DNA from: a virus
IMG/VR virus record: IMGVR_UViG_3300041586_000098
Coordinates: 1 to 64,000 of that record
Strand: one strand, 5' to 3'
DNA: 64,000 bases
Shown here piece after piece: positions 15,481 to 23,636 of the stretch (position 1 is its first letter; every line of letters starts with the position of its first letter). The notes below the pieces were generated by a model. The model was given only the letters and a program-made list of their open reading frames with translations, was not told where the DNA came from and did not search any database. The position numbers were made by a program, and so were the translations under genes.

Positions 15481-16473
15481 ATGCCAGTACTTAAGAAATA
15501 TATTAATCCAACATATGATGAATTTAAGAAACTTTTAAATACTCATTATAATGACATGAATATCAATAACGAAGAACATTTTTTAGAGATGTTTAGTTTC
15601 GTTTATTCTAATGAAATAAAAGGAGTATGTGGATTTAAATTAGAATGTCAAAAATTTTTTAAACAGAAAAGGAATGGTAAAGCAGTTTCTAAATTAAGCA
15701 CATCATATTGGAATTCCAGGGGATATGATAATGAATACGCTACCTTAAAAATAAGTGAATTACAAAGAAAAAACAGTAATGTATGTAATTCACATTGGAC
15801 AGATAAAGGGTATAATCAGATTGAAGCAACTTTAATGGTAGCTAATGAACAATCTAGAAGATCCAACTTGCGATATACTAAATATGATAAACATGAAATT
15901 AGTAGACAGTCAGTATGGTCTATCGAATATTGGAAAAACATAGGTTTTTCTGAAGAAGAAGCAAAATACGAGGCACATAAAAGGAATTATGGTTGCAGAG
16001 AATTCTGGTCTAGTGAAAGTGAATACGATACTATTAAAGCAATAATATCTAAAAAACAAAGTAACTTTATAAAAAATAATCCAGAAAAATTTGCATCTTT
16101 TTTCGGAAGCGTGTCTAAGGAGGAAGTTGTATTTTTCAATAATATCGTAAAATCTATTGATAATATAAAACATACTGAATTTATAGTTAACATACAGAAA
16201 TCTGAAGAGTTGAATCAAGGTATAATAAAATATGATGGCTATTTTAAAGACGAGGATTCATTAATTCTTATAGAATATGATGGGTTATATTGGCACAATC
16301 AAATATACGATGAAATAAAGGACAGAATATGTCTAGAATTTAGAAATGATATTACTGGAATTATTAGAGTAAGTGACAATTCATACAAGAATAATACAAA
16401 AACAATAAAATTAATAAAAGATGCAATTAAACAAATTAAAAATAAAGAGTGTAACCGAGTTAAAATCTACTAA
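15481..16473 (+). CDS. Homing endonuclease between the UvsX intein halves (Vsr-like fold)
   Basis: I start at ATG 15481 (MPVLKKYINPTYDEF), although a GTG at 15433 is also open. The N-terminal two thirds contain repeated modules of the form YW-x2-RGY-x3-EA (SYWNSRGYDNEYA, HWTDKGYNQIEA, EYWKNIGFSEEEA). The C-terminal part KYDGYFKDEDSLILIEYDG followed by LYWHN fits the Vsr-related nuclease family described in fractured genes with split inteins. The gene overlaps the start of uvsX-C by 53 bases. Confidence 0.75.
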   Translation: MPVLKKYINPTYDEFKKLLNTHYNDMNINNEEHFLEMFSFVYSNEIKGVCGFKLECQKFFKQKRNGKAVSKLSTSYWNSRGYDNEYATLKISELQRKNSNVCNSHWTDKGYNQIEATLMVANEQSRRSNLRYTKYDKHEISRQSVWSIEYWKNIGFSEEEAKYEAHKRNYGCREFWSSESEYDTIKAIISKKQSNFIKNNPEKFASFFGSVSKEEVVFFNNIVKSIDNIKHTEFIVNIQKSEELNQGIIKYDGYFKDEDSLILIEYDGLYWHNQIYDEIKDRICLEFRNDITGIIRVSDNSYKNNTKTIKLIKDAIKQIKNKECNRVKIY

Positions 16474-16540
16474 AGTACATGATTTAACAGTAAGAGATGT
16501 TCAACATTATATTACTGAAAATGGAGTAATACATCACAAT
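16421..16540 (+). other. Split intein C half in UvsX (40 aa)
   Basis: Blocks F and G are VHDLTVRDVQHYI and GVIHHN, followed by Thr+1. The coding sequence overlaps the endonuclease gene. Confidence 0.85.
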
Positions 16541-16993
16541 ACAGGTCCGGAGTATGCTGCTTCTATTGTTCTTATGTTAACTAAAGCACAATTAAAGGAT
16601 GGTACCGAAAAAGTTGGTATTATTGTAACGGCAAAACCTGATAAAAATAGATTTGCTAAGCCACATCCTATTAAGTTTCATTTAGATTTTACCAAAGGTA
16701 TGAATCCGTATGTTGGCCTAGAGCAATACGCAACATGGGATATCTGTGGAATCACAAGAGGTTCTATAGAAAAAGGAGTTAAAACACCAAAGGCAACAGC
16801 ACGCGGATGGATCTGCCAGCACCTAGATGAAGTAGTTACAAACTCTGAATTTTTTAGTGAAAAGGTATTTACAAAGGAGATATTAGAAAAAATAAATATT
16901 CATATTAAGCCCCTTTTTAACTATAATACCGAAAGCGATAATATAGATAACGAAATCGGAGCTTTACTTGATGAAAATTTAACAAACGAATAA
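16421..16993 (+). CDS. uvsX: RecA/UvsX recombinase, split C-intein plus C-extein
   Basis: Residues 1-40 are the C-intein ending YITENGVIHHN; the extein begins TGPEYAASIVLMLTK, with Thr as the +1 nucleophile. The following 150 residues match the C-terminal part of T4 UvsX in length and character. Extein lengths sum to about 372 residues (T4 UvsX 391). The start lies inside the endonuclease gene. Confidence 0.88.
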   Translation: MQLNKLKIKSVTELKSTKVHDLTVRDVQHYITENGVIHHNTGPEYAASIVLMLTKAQLKDGTEKVGIIVTAKPDKNRFAKPHPIKFHLDFTKGMNPYVGLEQYATWDICGITRGSIEKGVKTPKATARGWICQHLDEVVTNSEFFSEKVFTKEILEKINIHIKPLFNYNTESDNIDNEIGALLDENLTNE

Positions 16994-16994
16994 A

Positions 16995-17306
16995 ATGGAA
17001 GTTAGTCTTATGTCATATAATGAAGATAAACTACCTATAAAATATATACTAGGCATACAAGGGGAACTTGAAAACTTCCCTGATGCCTTTGATATAATTT
17101 ACATTTATTTATCTGAAACAATAAACCGTCCAAGTAGACCGATGCATAATTTTACAAAACCATCATTGATTAAATATCATGCTAAAGGAAATATATTTAA
17201 TGTCGAAAAGGGACTGACTCAAGCAATATCTCTTGGACTAATAGAGCAAACTAAATTTGAAGAAGGAAAGGAATCGTATACAATAATAATAAATCCATTT
17301 CAATAA
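16995..17306 (+). CDS. Hypothetical protein between uvsX and the helicase gene
   Basis: A 103-residue frame starting one base after the uvsX-C stop. It is acidic at the N terminus, and the middle and C-terminal parts (PSLIKYHAKGNI, GLTQAISLGLIEQTKFEEG) look like a small winged-helix fold. T4 carries the small gene 40 at this position, but similarity is not evident. It is followed by an operator-like repeat region. Function unknown. Confidence 0.55.
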   Translation: MEVSLMSYNEDKLPIKYILGIQGELENFPDAFDIIYIYLSETINRPSRPMHNFTKPSLIKYHAKGNIFNVEKGLTQAISLGLIEQTKFEEGKESYTIIINPFQ

Positions 17307-17313
17307 GATACAT

Positions 17314-17370
17314 TGTTCAACATTTACATCTGTTCAACCACAATGAACATTCAAATATAATGAACATTCA
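17314..17370. repeat. Four TGTTCA/TGAACA boxes, operator-like
   Basis: TGTTCAAC occurs at 17314 and 17331 (17 bp apart), and the inverted TGAACATTCA at 17344 and 17361 (17 bp apart). The array lies directly upstream of the helicase gene with TATAATAC at 17391. Paired inverted boxes at fixed spacing suggest a dimeric regulator or replication-related protein. Confidence 0.5.
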
Positions 17371-17422
17371 GATATAATGAAACTTAGTCCTATAATACAT
17401 TATAATTAAAAACAAATAACAA

Positions 17423-18736
17423 ATGAAATTCGGACAAGATTTTGAAAAAATATTCTTTCAGTTAGCTTTAGCAAAACCAAAATACCTAGAAAAAATACAT
17501 AAAGGGTTCTATACATCAGATGAAATAGACACCATGCATTTTTTAGCAACTAAATTCTACGAAAAATTCCATGAATCACCAAAGGCAGAACAAATGAAAA
17601 TTTTAGTTCAAAGTCCTAAATTCAAAGGTAAGGTAGAAGAATCAATAATTGAATTAGTATATAAGACAGATCTAACTCAATATGATGAAGAGTGGTTAGT
17701 ATCAACGGCTGAAGCATGGATTAAATGGAGAACATTCGATACAACTTTAATCGATACCATTGAATATATTAAGACAACTGAAGTTACTCCTGAAAATGCA
17801 GATCAAATTATATCTAAAGTAAAAAGCTTAATTAATGACAGGAACTCTATTGTATTTAATTCAGATATTGGATTAGATTTCTTTAATGTTGACGATCACT
17901 ATCAAGAAGGAAGAGTAAAGGTTTCAACTGGATATAATTTCTTAGATAGACTGCTTACTGGTGGATATGATAAAGATGGATCTTTAGTAGTTTATGTCGG
18001 TGAGCAAAATATTGGAAAATCGATTTATCTAGCAAATGACGCTGCAAACTTTGTTAAAATGGGAGTTAACACTGCATTTGTTTCAGCAGAGATGGCAGCA
18101 CATAAGGTTCTTAAAAGAATAGGAGCAAACTTGTTAACCATTCCAATGAGTGAATATGATATTAAAGCACAAAATAAAGATTTAATCAAAAGAAAGTTAG
18201 AAAACGTAGGAAATGGATTAACACCACCAGGTCAATTATTTGTTAAACAATTTCCAACATCACAAGCAACTGTACCTGATATTGAAGCATACTTAAAGCA
18301 AATTGAAGAAGAAAGAAAAATAAAATTAAGCTGTGTAGTCATTGACTATATTAATATTTTAGCGAATTATAGAAATCCAAATTCTGAAAATATGTACTTA
18401 AAAATTAAGCAAATTGCAGAAGATTTAAGAGCTATGGGAGTTAGAAACGGCTGGCTAATAGTAACTGCAACCCAGATCAACAGAAACAATTATAATTCTA
18501 GTGATATTGGAATGGGTGATGTTGCAGAATCCGCAGGACTTTCTCATACAGCAGATTTAATGCTTGGAATTATTCAAGACGATATGATGCGTGCAAGTAG
18601 CGAATATTGGCTTAAGGTTTTAAAGATTAGAGATGGTGAAGGTAAAGGAGTAAAATGTAGATTAAATATAAACTATCAATATATGCGTCTTACTGAAACC
18701 GAAGATGTTACAAATTCAAATATACATAATTTATAA
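17423..18736 (+). CDS. 41: Replicative DNA helicase (DnaB-type)
   Basis: A 437-residue protein (T4 gp41 has 475). The N-terminal helical domain is followed by a RecA-like ATPase: Walker A GEQNIGKS (193-200), FVSAEMAAHKVLKRI (helicase motif 1a), CVVIDYINIL (Walker B) and LIVTATQINR (motif 3). It would form the hexamer unwinding DNA at the fork and carry the primase. A four-box repeat upstream may control it. The stop is followed after two bases by the next gene. Confidence 0.88.
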   Translation: MKFGQDFEKIFFQLALAKPKYLEKIHKGFYTSDEIDTMHFLATKFYEKFHESPKAEQMKILVQSPKFKGKVEESIIELVYKTDLTQYDEEWLVSTAEAWIKWRTFDTTLIDTIEYIKTTEVTPENADQIISKVKSLINDRNSIVFNSDIGLDFFNVDDHYQEGRVKVSTGYNFLDRLLTGGYDKDGSLVVYVGEQNIGKSIYLANDAANFVKMGVNTAFVSAEMAAHKVLKRIGANLLTIPMSEYDIKAQNKDLIKRKLENVGNGLTPPGQLFVKQFPTSQATVPDIEAYLKQIEEERKIKLSCVVIDYINILANYRNPNSENMYLKIKQIAEDLRAMGVRNGWLIVTATQINRNNYNSSDIGMGDVAESAGLSHTADLMLGIIQDDMMRASSEYWLKVLKIRDGEGKGVKCRLNINYQYMRLTETEDVTNSNIHNL

Positions 18737-18738
18737 AT

Positions 18739-19179
18739 ATGAAAGAGAGAGATAAAATATTCGATAATACATTTGAAGAAAGCAGTTTTGAAATAGATCC
18801 TACATTTTCATTTAATATAGCCCCTAGTCATACCGATAATCGAGACGAGGAAGACAAAATAGAAAATAAAATAATTATTGCTAAAATTCACGAACTAATA
18901 GAATCTTCTAGGTTTAAGCATTTTAATAATATTAATGAATTTAATCAAACGATTAAATTAAAAAAAATAGAAATAAATGAAATTTATGAGTATATTTCAG
19001 ATGAGCTTAGACCTAATCATTCAATAATTGAAATATATTCAGAAACATGTGATTATTTTAATGTAAATCCAACAAAATTCTATCAGTCACTTGGCAATAA
19101 ATTTAAAGAAGAATTAATAGAGGTACTAGATAGAAAAACAAATGTACTAAAGAAAAAGAATATAAATAGATTATTCTAA
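18739..19179 (+). CDS. Hypothetical protein between helicase and gp47
   Basis: A 146-residue protein, acidic and probably disordered in the first 50 residues (SSFEIDPTFSFNIAPSHTD). The remainder is helical (IHELIESSRFKHFNNINEF; YSETCDYFNVNPTKFYQSL). Tight packing between genes 41 and 47 suggests a role in replication or recombination, for example a helicase loader or an accessory factor. I do not recognise the family. Confidence 0.55.
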   Translation: MKERDKIFDNTFEESSFEIDPTFSFNIAPSHTDNRDEEDKIENKIIIAKIHELIESSRFKHFNNINEFNQTIKLKKIEINEIYEYISDELRPNHSIIEIYSETCDYFNVNPTKFYQSLGNKFKEELIEVLDRKTNVLKKKNINRLF

Positions 19180-19182
19180 ACA

Positions 19183-20295
19183 ATGATAGAGCAAGCAATA
19201 TTAGACAAACCTGTAAAAAGAATTTGGATTTTAGGAGATATGCATTTAGGTGTTCGTTCAAGCTCATTAGAATGGCTAGAAATGCAAAGGGACTTTTATG
19301 ATAATCAATTCATTCCTACTCTTCTAGAAAATTTTAAAGATGGAGATATTCTAGTTCAAGTAGGTGATATATTCGACAACAGACAAAGTGTAAATATTAA
19401 AGTTTTACATTATGTAATAGACCTATTTGAAAGATTAGGTAAAATAATGCCAACATATGCTATTGCAGGTAATCATGATATATGGGCAAAGAAAAGCAAT
19501 GAAGTAAGTTCTATTGATATCTTAAAGTGGATTCCTAACGTTTCTATTTATAAAGAACCAAAAACATTTAATTGGGGTGGTAGAGAAGTTCTTTTAATGC
19601 CATGGAGAAGAGACACTCAACATGAAGTGGAAACTCTTAAGGAATATCCAACCGCTGAAATACTATTTTGTCATTCTGAGGTTAGAGGTATTAAACTAAA
19701 CAGAAAGGTAGATAATCAACATGGAGTTGACTCTGAATCATATGATAGATTTACTGCAGTTTTTTCAGGACACATCCATTATAGACAAAGAAGAGGCAAA
19801 CTTAGAATGGTTGGCACTCCATACGAACTAACTAGATCGGATATGGATAATACTAAAGGCTTTGATTTGGTTAATTTAGAGGACATGCAAGAAACGTTTT
19901 TTGAAAATACTATATCACCAAAGTTTGTTAAATTTTATTTAACACAAGTGTATAATATGCCTCTAGGAACCTTTAAAGATGCCATCAGAAACAACTATGT
20001 AGATCTATATGTTCCTTCTAATGTTGCAACAACATCTGCACTTTCAAGACTTATTAATAAAGTACAAAAAATTAGCAGAAAAATAGATCCAAACATATAT
20101 GAACAAGATACTTTTATTGATGAAGATCTTTTAGATATGGAGCAAATCGAAGATCTTTATAAAAATTATAATATTCTTCATTTATGTAATATGTATGTTG
20201 ATAATTTACAACATAATGATGCAGTCAAATTACAAATAAAGGATAGATTAAAGAAACTTCATGACTTTCATGCATATAATAATCAAACAGATTAA
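19183..20295 (+). CDS. 47: Recombination nuclease subunit (SbcD/Mre11-like)
   Basis: A 370-residue metallophosphoesterase. GDMHLG (D19, H21), QVGDIFDNR, AGNHDIWA, FCHSEV and FSGHIHYR supply the usual metal-binding series of Mre11/SbcD/T4 gp47. With gp46 it forms a complex that resects DNA ends for recombination-dependent replication. It directly precedes the fractured gene 46. Confidence 0.9.
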   Translation: MIEQAILDKPVKRIWILGDMHLGVRSSSLEWLEMQRDFYDNQFIPTLLENFKDGDILVQVGDIFDNRQSVNIKVLHYVIDLFERLGKIMPTYAIAGNHDIWAKKSNEVSSIDILKWIPNVSIYKEPKTFNWGGREVLLMPWRRDTQHEVETLKEYPTAEILFCHSEVRGIKLNRKVDNQHGVDSESYDRFTAVFSGHIHYRQRRGKLRMVGTPYELTRSDMDNTKGFDLVNLEDMQETFFENTISPKFVKFYLTQVYNMPLGTFKDAIRNNYVDLYVPSNVATTSALSRLINKVQKISRKIDPNIYEQDTFIDEDLLDMEQIEDLYKNYNILHLCNMYVDNLQHNDAVKLQIKDRLKKLHDFHAYNNQTD

Positions 20296-20298
20296 ATT

Positions 20299-20508
20299 AT
20301 GAAAATACAAAGCATTGAACTAAAAAACTTTGCATCATATGGAAATAAGATTCAAAGAATAGAATTTGATGAAGACAATGCTCAATTGTTCTTAACTATA
20401 GGCAAAAATGGAGAAGGTAAGTGTCTTTCAAAGAAGACGTTAATCGATATTCATATAGAAGATGTAAATATTAGAAAAGATTTTTTAAAATTTCTAGAAA
20501 ATAAGTGA
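20299..20508 (+). CDS. 46: Gp46 (SbcC/Rad50-like), N-extein plus very short N-intein
   Basis: Only 69 residues. Residues 1-41 are the start of an SMC/Rad50 ATPase: MKIQSIELKNFASYG and the Walker A beginning IGKNGEGK. At residue 42 the sequence becomes intein, starting CLSKKTLIDIHIED, and stops after 28 residues. The intein therefore interrupts the P-loop just after its lysine. The other part of gp46 is at 21687-23606. Extein lengths sum to about 557 residues, as in T4 gp46 (560). Confidence 0.85.
   Translation: MKIQSIELKNFASYGNKIQRIEFDEDNAQLFLTIGKNGEGKCLSKKTLIDIHIEDVNIRKDFLKFLENK
20422..20505 (+). other. Atypical split intein N half in gp46 (28 aa)
   Basis: Starts with Cys (20422) directly after GEGK and contains only block A (CLSKKTLIDI) plus about 18 residues. 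Such short N-inteins are known from atypically split inteins such as AceL-TerL. Confidence 0.8.
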
Positions 20509-20514
20509 TTTTAC

Positions 20515-20557
20515 CCATTGTTACCTAGATATATATAATAAACAAAGGTAACAATGG
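20515..20557 (+). promoter_or_regulatory. Inverted repeat enclosing a late promoter and the endonuclease start
   Basis: CCATTGTTACC (20515-20525) is perfectly complementary to GGTAACAATGG (20547-20557). The loop contains GATATATATAATA (20528-20540), and the right arm contains the ATG at 20554. This is the same design as at 7708-7754. Confidence 0.65.
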
Positions 20558-21684
20558 ATAAATTAACACTAGAATACTTGCTATTAAAATCTAATAAAAT
20601 TAAACTTAATAATTTTAAGGAACATGTAATATTAGAAGTGTTTAACCAATATATTGATTCCGATATATTAAATTTACCTAATTGTAAAATTAAAAAAATT
20701 GTTTCTGATTTTTTAAGTGAATCTCATCAATATAATACTAGTAATAAAAATCCACTACAGATAAATTATTATTTAGTAAGAGGATGGACTGAAATAGATG
20801 CTAAACTTGCAATATCGAATATACAAAAATCTAATAATGCTAAAATCCAAAGAAAAAGAAAAGAAAATCCCGAAAATTATAAAAAAATATTAAGTCCGTA
20901 TACTGTGGATTTTTGGATTAAAAAGGGATTTTCAGAAGAAGAATCTATTGATAAAATAAAGGAGTGTAGGCCGAATAATCATAATTACTGGATTAAAAAA
21001 GGATATTCAATATCGGAGGCTGACGCTAAAGTTTCTCTATTTCAGAAGGAAATGTCAGCTAAATTATCAACTAAGAGATTAGAATCTCCAATGAACTATG
21101 ATGGAATATTAACTACACAAACTGAATATTGGAAAAAACGTGGATATTCAATAGAAGAATCTTTTGCCATAGTTAAGGAAAGACAAACTACATTTACTTT
21201 AGATAAATGCATTTTAAAACATGGTATCACAAAAGGTACTATCGTTTTTAATGACAGGCAAAGGAAATGGTTAAAGTCTCTGTATGCTAACTTTGAAAAA
21301 TATGGAGATGGAAGATCTCCTCAAAGTAAATGGGTTAATGATATTAAAATTATCCTAACTAATAGTGGAATTTTAATTCCCGACAAAGAAAAATGGATAA
21401 GAGAAAAGGAAACTAATGGTAAAGGGTACTCATATGATTTAACCGTTAATAAAAAAATCATTGAGTTTAATGGCGATTATTGGCATGCAAATCCTTTAAT
21501 ATATGGCGAAGATTGGATTAATAAAACTAAAAAAATGACAGCATCTGAAATATGGCAATATGATGTAGACAAAATAAAGTTAGCAGAATTACACGGATAT
21601 AAAGTTTTAACAGTATGGGAGTCTCAATATAATAAAGATCCTAACGACGTAATACAACGGATTCTTGAATTTTTAATAAATTAA
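20554..21684 (+). CDS. Homing endonuclease between the gp46 intein halves (Vsr-like)
   Basis: A 376-residue protein. Residues about 65-215 contain four tandem modules of the type W-I-KKG-[FY]-S-x-E-E (VRGWTEIDAKLA, FWIKKGFSEEES, YWIKKGYSISEA, YWKKRGYSIEES). The C-terminal 160 residues include YSYDLTVNKKIIEFNGDYW and HANP, a Vsr-like nuclease core. This C-terminal region is nearly identical to that of the TerL-associated endonuclease at 41984. The gene ends two bases before gp46-C. Confidence 0.78.
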   Translation: MDKLTLEYLLLKSNKIKLNNFKEHVILEVFNQYIDSDILNLPNCKIKKIVSDFLSESHQYNTSNKNPLQINYYLVRGWTEIDAKLAISNIQKSNNAKIQRKRKENPENYKKILSPYTVDFWIKKGFSEEESIDKIKECRPNNHNYWIKKGYSISEADAKVSLFQKEMSAKLSTKRLESPMNYDGILTTQTEYWKKRGYSIEESFAIVKERQTTFTLDKCILKHGITKGTIVFNDRQRKWLKSLYANFEKYGDGRSPQSKWVNDIKIILTNSGILIPDKEKWIREKETNGKGYSYDLTVNKKIIEFNGDYWHANPLIYGEDWINKTKKMTASEIWQYDVDKIKLAELHGYKVLTVWESQYNKDPNDVIQRILEFLIN

Positions 21685-21686
21685 AT

Positions 21687-22055
21687 ATGATTAAATGTAC
21701 ATTAGAGGATTTATACGAATTTAATAAAATAAATGGAGTAGTAAATTCAGGTAATTTTAAGGTAAAAACTAGATGTGGATTAAAACAAATAAATGCAATT
21801 GCGATTACAGCAACTGACAGCATACAGCACCATATCATTACAAATAACAGGTCTGTCATATCATCACCCGATCATTTATTTTTCAGCAATGGATGGAAAA
21901 AGGCTTCTTTATTTAAGGTAGGAGATTCCATTGAAACAATAGACGGTATTGAATATGTTAAGCACAACATTATATTAGAAGACACTGATGATTTACTAGA
22001 TATTGAAGTTGCAGAAATCAAAGAGTTTTATGCTAATGGATTTGTATCTCATAAT
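21687..22055 (+). other. Atypical split intein C half in gp46 (123 aa)
   Basis: Carries blocks B, F and G of the intein (SPDHLF; DIEVAEIKEFYAN; GFVSHN), complementing the 28-residue N half; Ser+1 follows. Confidence 0.8.
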
Positions 22056-23606
22056 AGTACTATTGCTAATGCAATAGTTTTTGCTTTATATGGTAAAGTA
22101 GAAGGAGTAAAATTATCTGATCTTCCAAACCGAATTAATAAGGAGTTATGGGTAAGAATTAAACTTCAATGTAAATCAACTAACGTTGTAATTGAAAGAG
22201 GACTAGCACCTGGTATTTTTAAAGTTGAATTAAATGGAATTGAATTCGATAAGGCAGGTAAAAAATCAGTTCAAGATTATCTTGAAGAAGAAATATTTGG
22301 GATTCCATATCATGTATTTAAAAACATCATTATTCTTTCAGTTAATGATTTTAAATCATTTTTAACAATGAATAATAATGATAAAAGACAGATCATTGAC
22401 AAGATGTTTGGTTTTTCTATTCTTAATGAAATGCAAAATGCAATTAGAGAAGAAAGAAAATTACTCAAAGGCGATATAGATTCATTTAGTAGGGAATTAA
22501 TTCAAATAAGTAATAACATACTTTCGGTAAAGGAAAAGCTTGAAATTTTAATGGTAGAAAGTCAAGCAAAAGACAAACAAAAAATACAAGAACTTAAAGA
22601 TACTTTAGTAAAATACAATGATAATAAAAATAAACTAGAAGATGCACAATTAAAAATATCTGAAAGCATAGGAACGTTGTCAATGGATCTAAGGGTTAAA
22701 CAATCAGATGAATCTGATTTTAAATACAAGCTTGCCGAAATTAAGAAAAAGCTTGTATTATATGAAAATAATACATGTCCAACATGTGCAAGTGCATTAA
22801 GTAATGAATTCCATATTGACAGAAAAAAAGAACTTATTAATGAATTAGAATTAATTCCAAGCAAATTAACAGATGCTACTGCTTTGGTATGTAATGTATC
22901 ACGTGATATTAATGAACTAAGACAAAAGGATAGAGCAGTACAGGACAAGGTTTCTACTTTAAATACTAATATTCGAATGTTTAAAAATGAACTTATTAAA
23001 ATAAGAGATTCAATTAAAGGAACAGCCGACTTTTCACATTTAGAACAGATTATAAGCGACTTTGAAAAACAAGAATTAGAAAAAGGTTCATTTAGAGATA
23101 TTAAATCAATTGACTTTGGATTCTTAGAACTGATAGAAGATGTATTAGGTGAAGATGGAGTTAAAAATCTAGCAATTAAAACTATTTTACCGGGATTAAA
23201 TGCAAACATATCATCGATGGTGCAAATTATGCACTTACATTTTCACATAAGATTTGATGAAAAGTTTAATTGTATAATCAACCATTTAGGAGAAGAAATT
23301 AATCCATTAACATTATCAACTGGTGAACGTAAAAAGGCAGATTTTATCATAATTATAGCAATTATTAAGATTTTAAAATTAAGATTTCCACAATTAAATT
23401 TACTATTCTTAGATGAATTATTGAGTTCAGTAGATGCAGATGGAATACATAACATATTAAAGATCTTAAGTCAAGTAATTAAAGAAAGTAAAATAAATAC
23501 ATTTGTAATTAATCACACCCCATTGCCTAGAGAAATTTTTGATGCAGAGGTTCAAATTTACAGAGAAAATGGTTTTTCAAAGTTTGATGTTATTAAAATT
23601 GATTAA
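21687..23606 (+). CDS. 46: Gp46, long split C-intein plus C-extein
   Basis: Residues 1-123 are the large C-intein, with a block-B-like SSPDHLFFSNGW and the end FYANGFVSHN. The extein begins STIANAIVFALYG, completing the P-loop GEGK-ST. A long coiled coil follows, centred on the zinc-hook NTCPTCASA, then the signature LSTGERKKADF and Walker B LNLLFLDELLSSVDADG. It acts with gp47 in DNA end processing. Ser is the +1 splicing nucleophile. Confidence 0.88.
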   Translation: MIKCTLEDLYEFNKINGVVNSGNFKVKTRCGLKQINAIAITATDSIQHHIITNNRSVISSPDHLFFSNGWKKASLFKVGDSIETIDGIEYVKHNIILEDTDDLLDIEVAEIKEFYANGFVSHNSTIANAIVFALYGKVEGVKLSDLPNRINKELWVRIKLQCKSTNVVIERGLAPGIFKVELNGIEFDKAGKKSVQDYLEEEIFGIPYHVFKNIIILSVNDFKSFLTMNNNDKRQIIDKMFGFSILNEMQNAIREERKLLKGDIDSFSRELIQISNNILSVKEKLEILMVESQAKDKQKIQELKDTLVKYNDNKNKLEDAQLKISESIGTLSMDLRVKQSDESDFKYKLAEIKKKLVLYENNTCPTCASALSNEFHIDRKKELINELELIPSKLTDATALVCNVSRDINELRQKDRAVQDKVSTLNTNIRMFKNELIKIRDSIKGTADFSHLEQIISDFEKQELEKGSFRDIKSIDFGFLELIEDVLGEDGVKNLAIKTILPGLNANISSMVQIMHLHFHIRFDEKFNCIINHLGEEINPLTLSTGERKKADFIIIIAIIKILKLRFPQLNLLFLDELLSSVDADGIHNILKILSQVIKESKINTFVINHTPLPREIFDAEVQIYRENGFSKFDVIKID

Positions 23607-23609
23607 AGA

Positions 23610-23619
23610 GATATATAAC
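23610..23619 (+). promoter_or_regulatory. Late-promoter-like GATATATAAC
   Basis: Lies 17 bases upstream of the gp15-like start and marks the switch from replication to structural genes. Confidence 0.5.
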
Positions 23620-23636
23620 TAAAAATAGAGATTTAA

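Noticed and set aside
22562-23209. 215-residue minus-strand ORF
   Set aside because: Lies wholly inside the gp46 coiled-coil region, which has clear zinc-hook and signature motifs on the + strand. The Ser/Leu-rich antisense product is typical of antisense to Glu/Lys-rich coding sequence.
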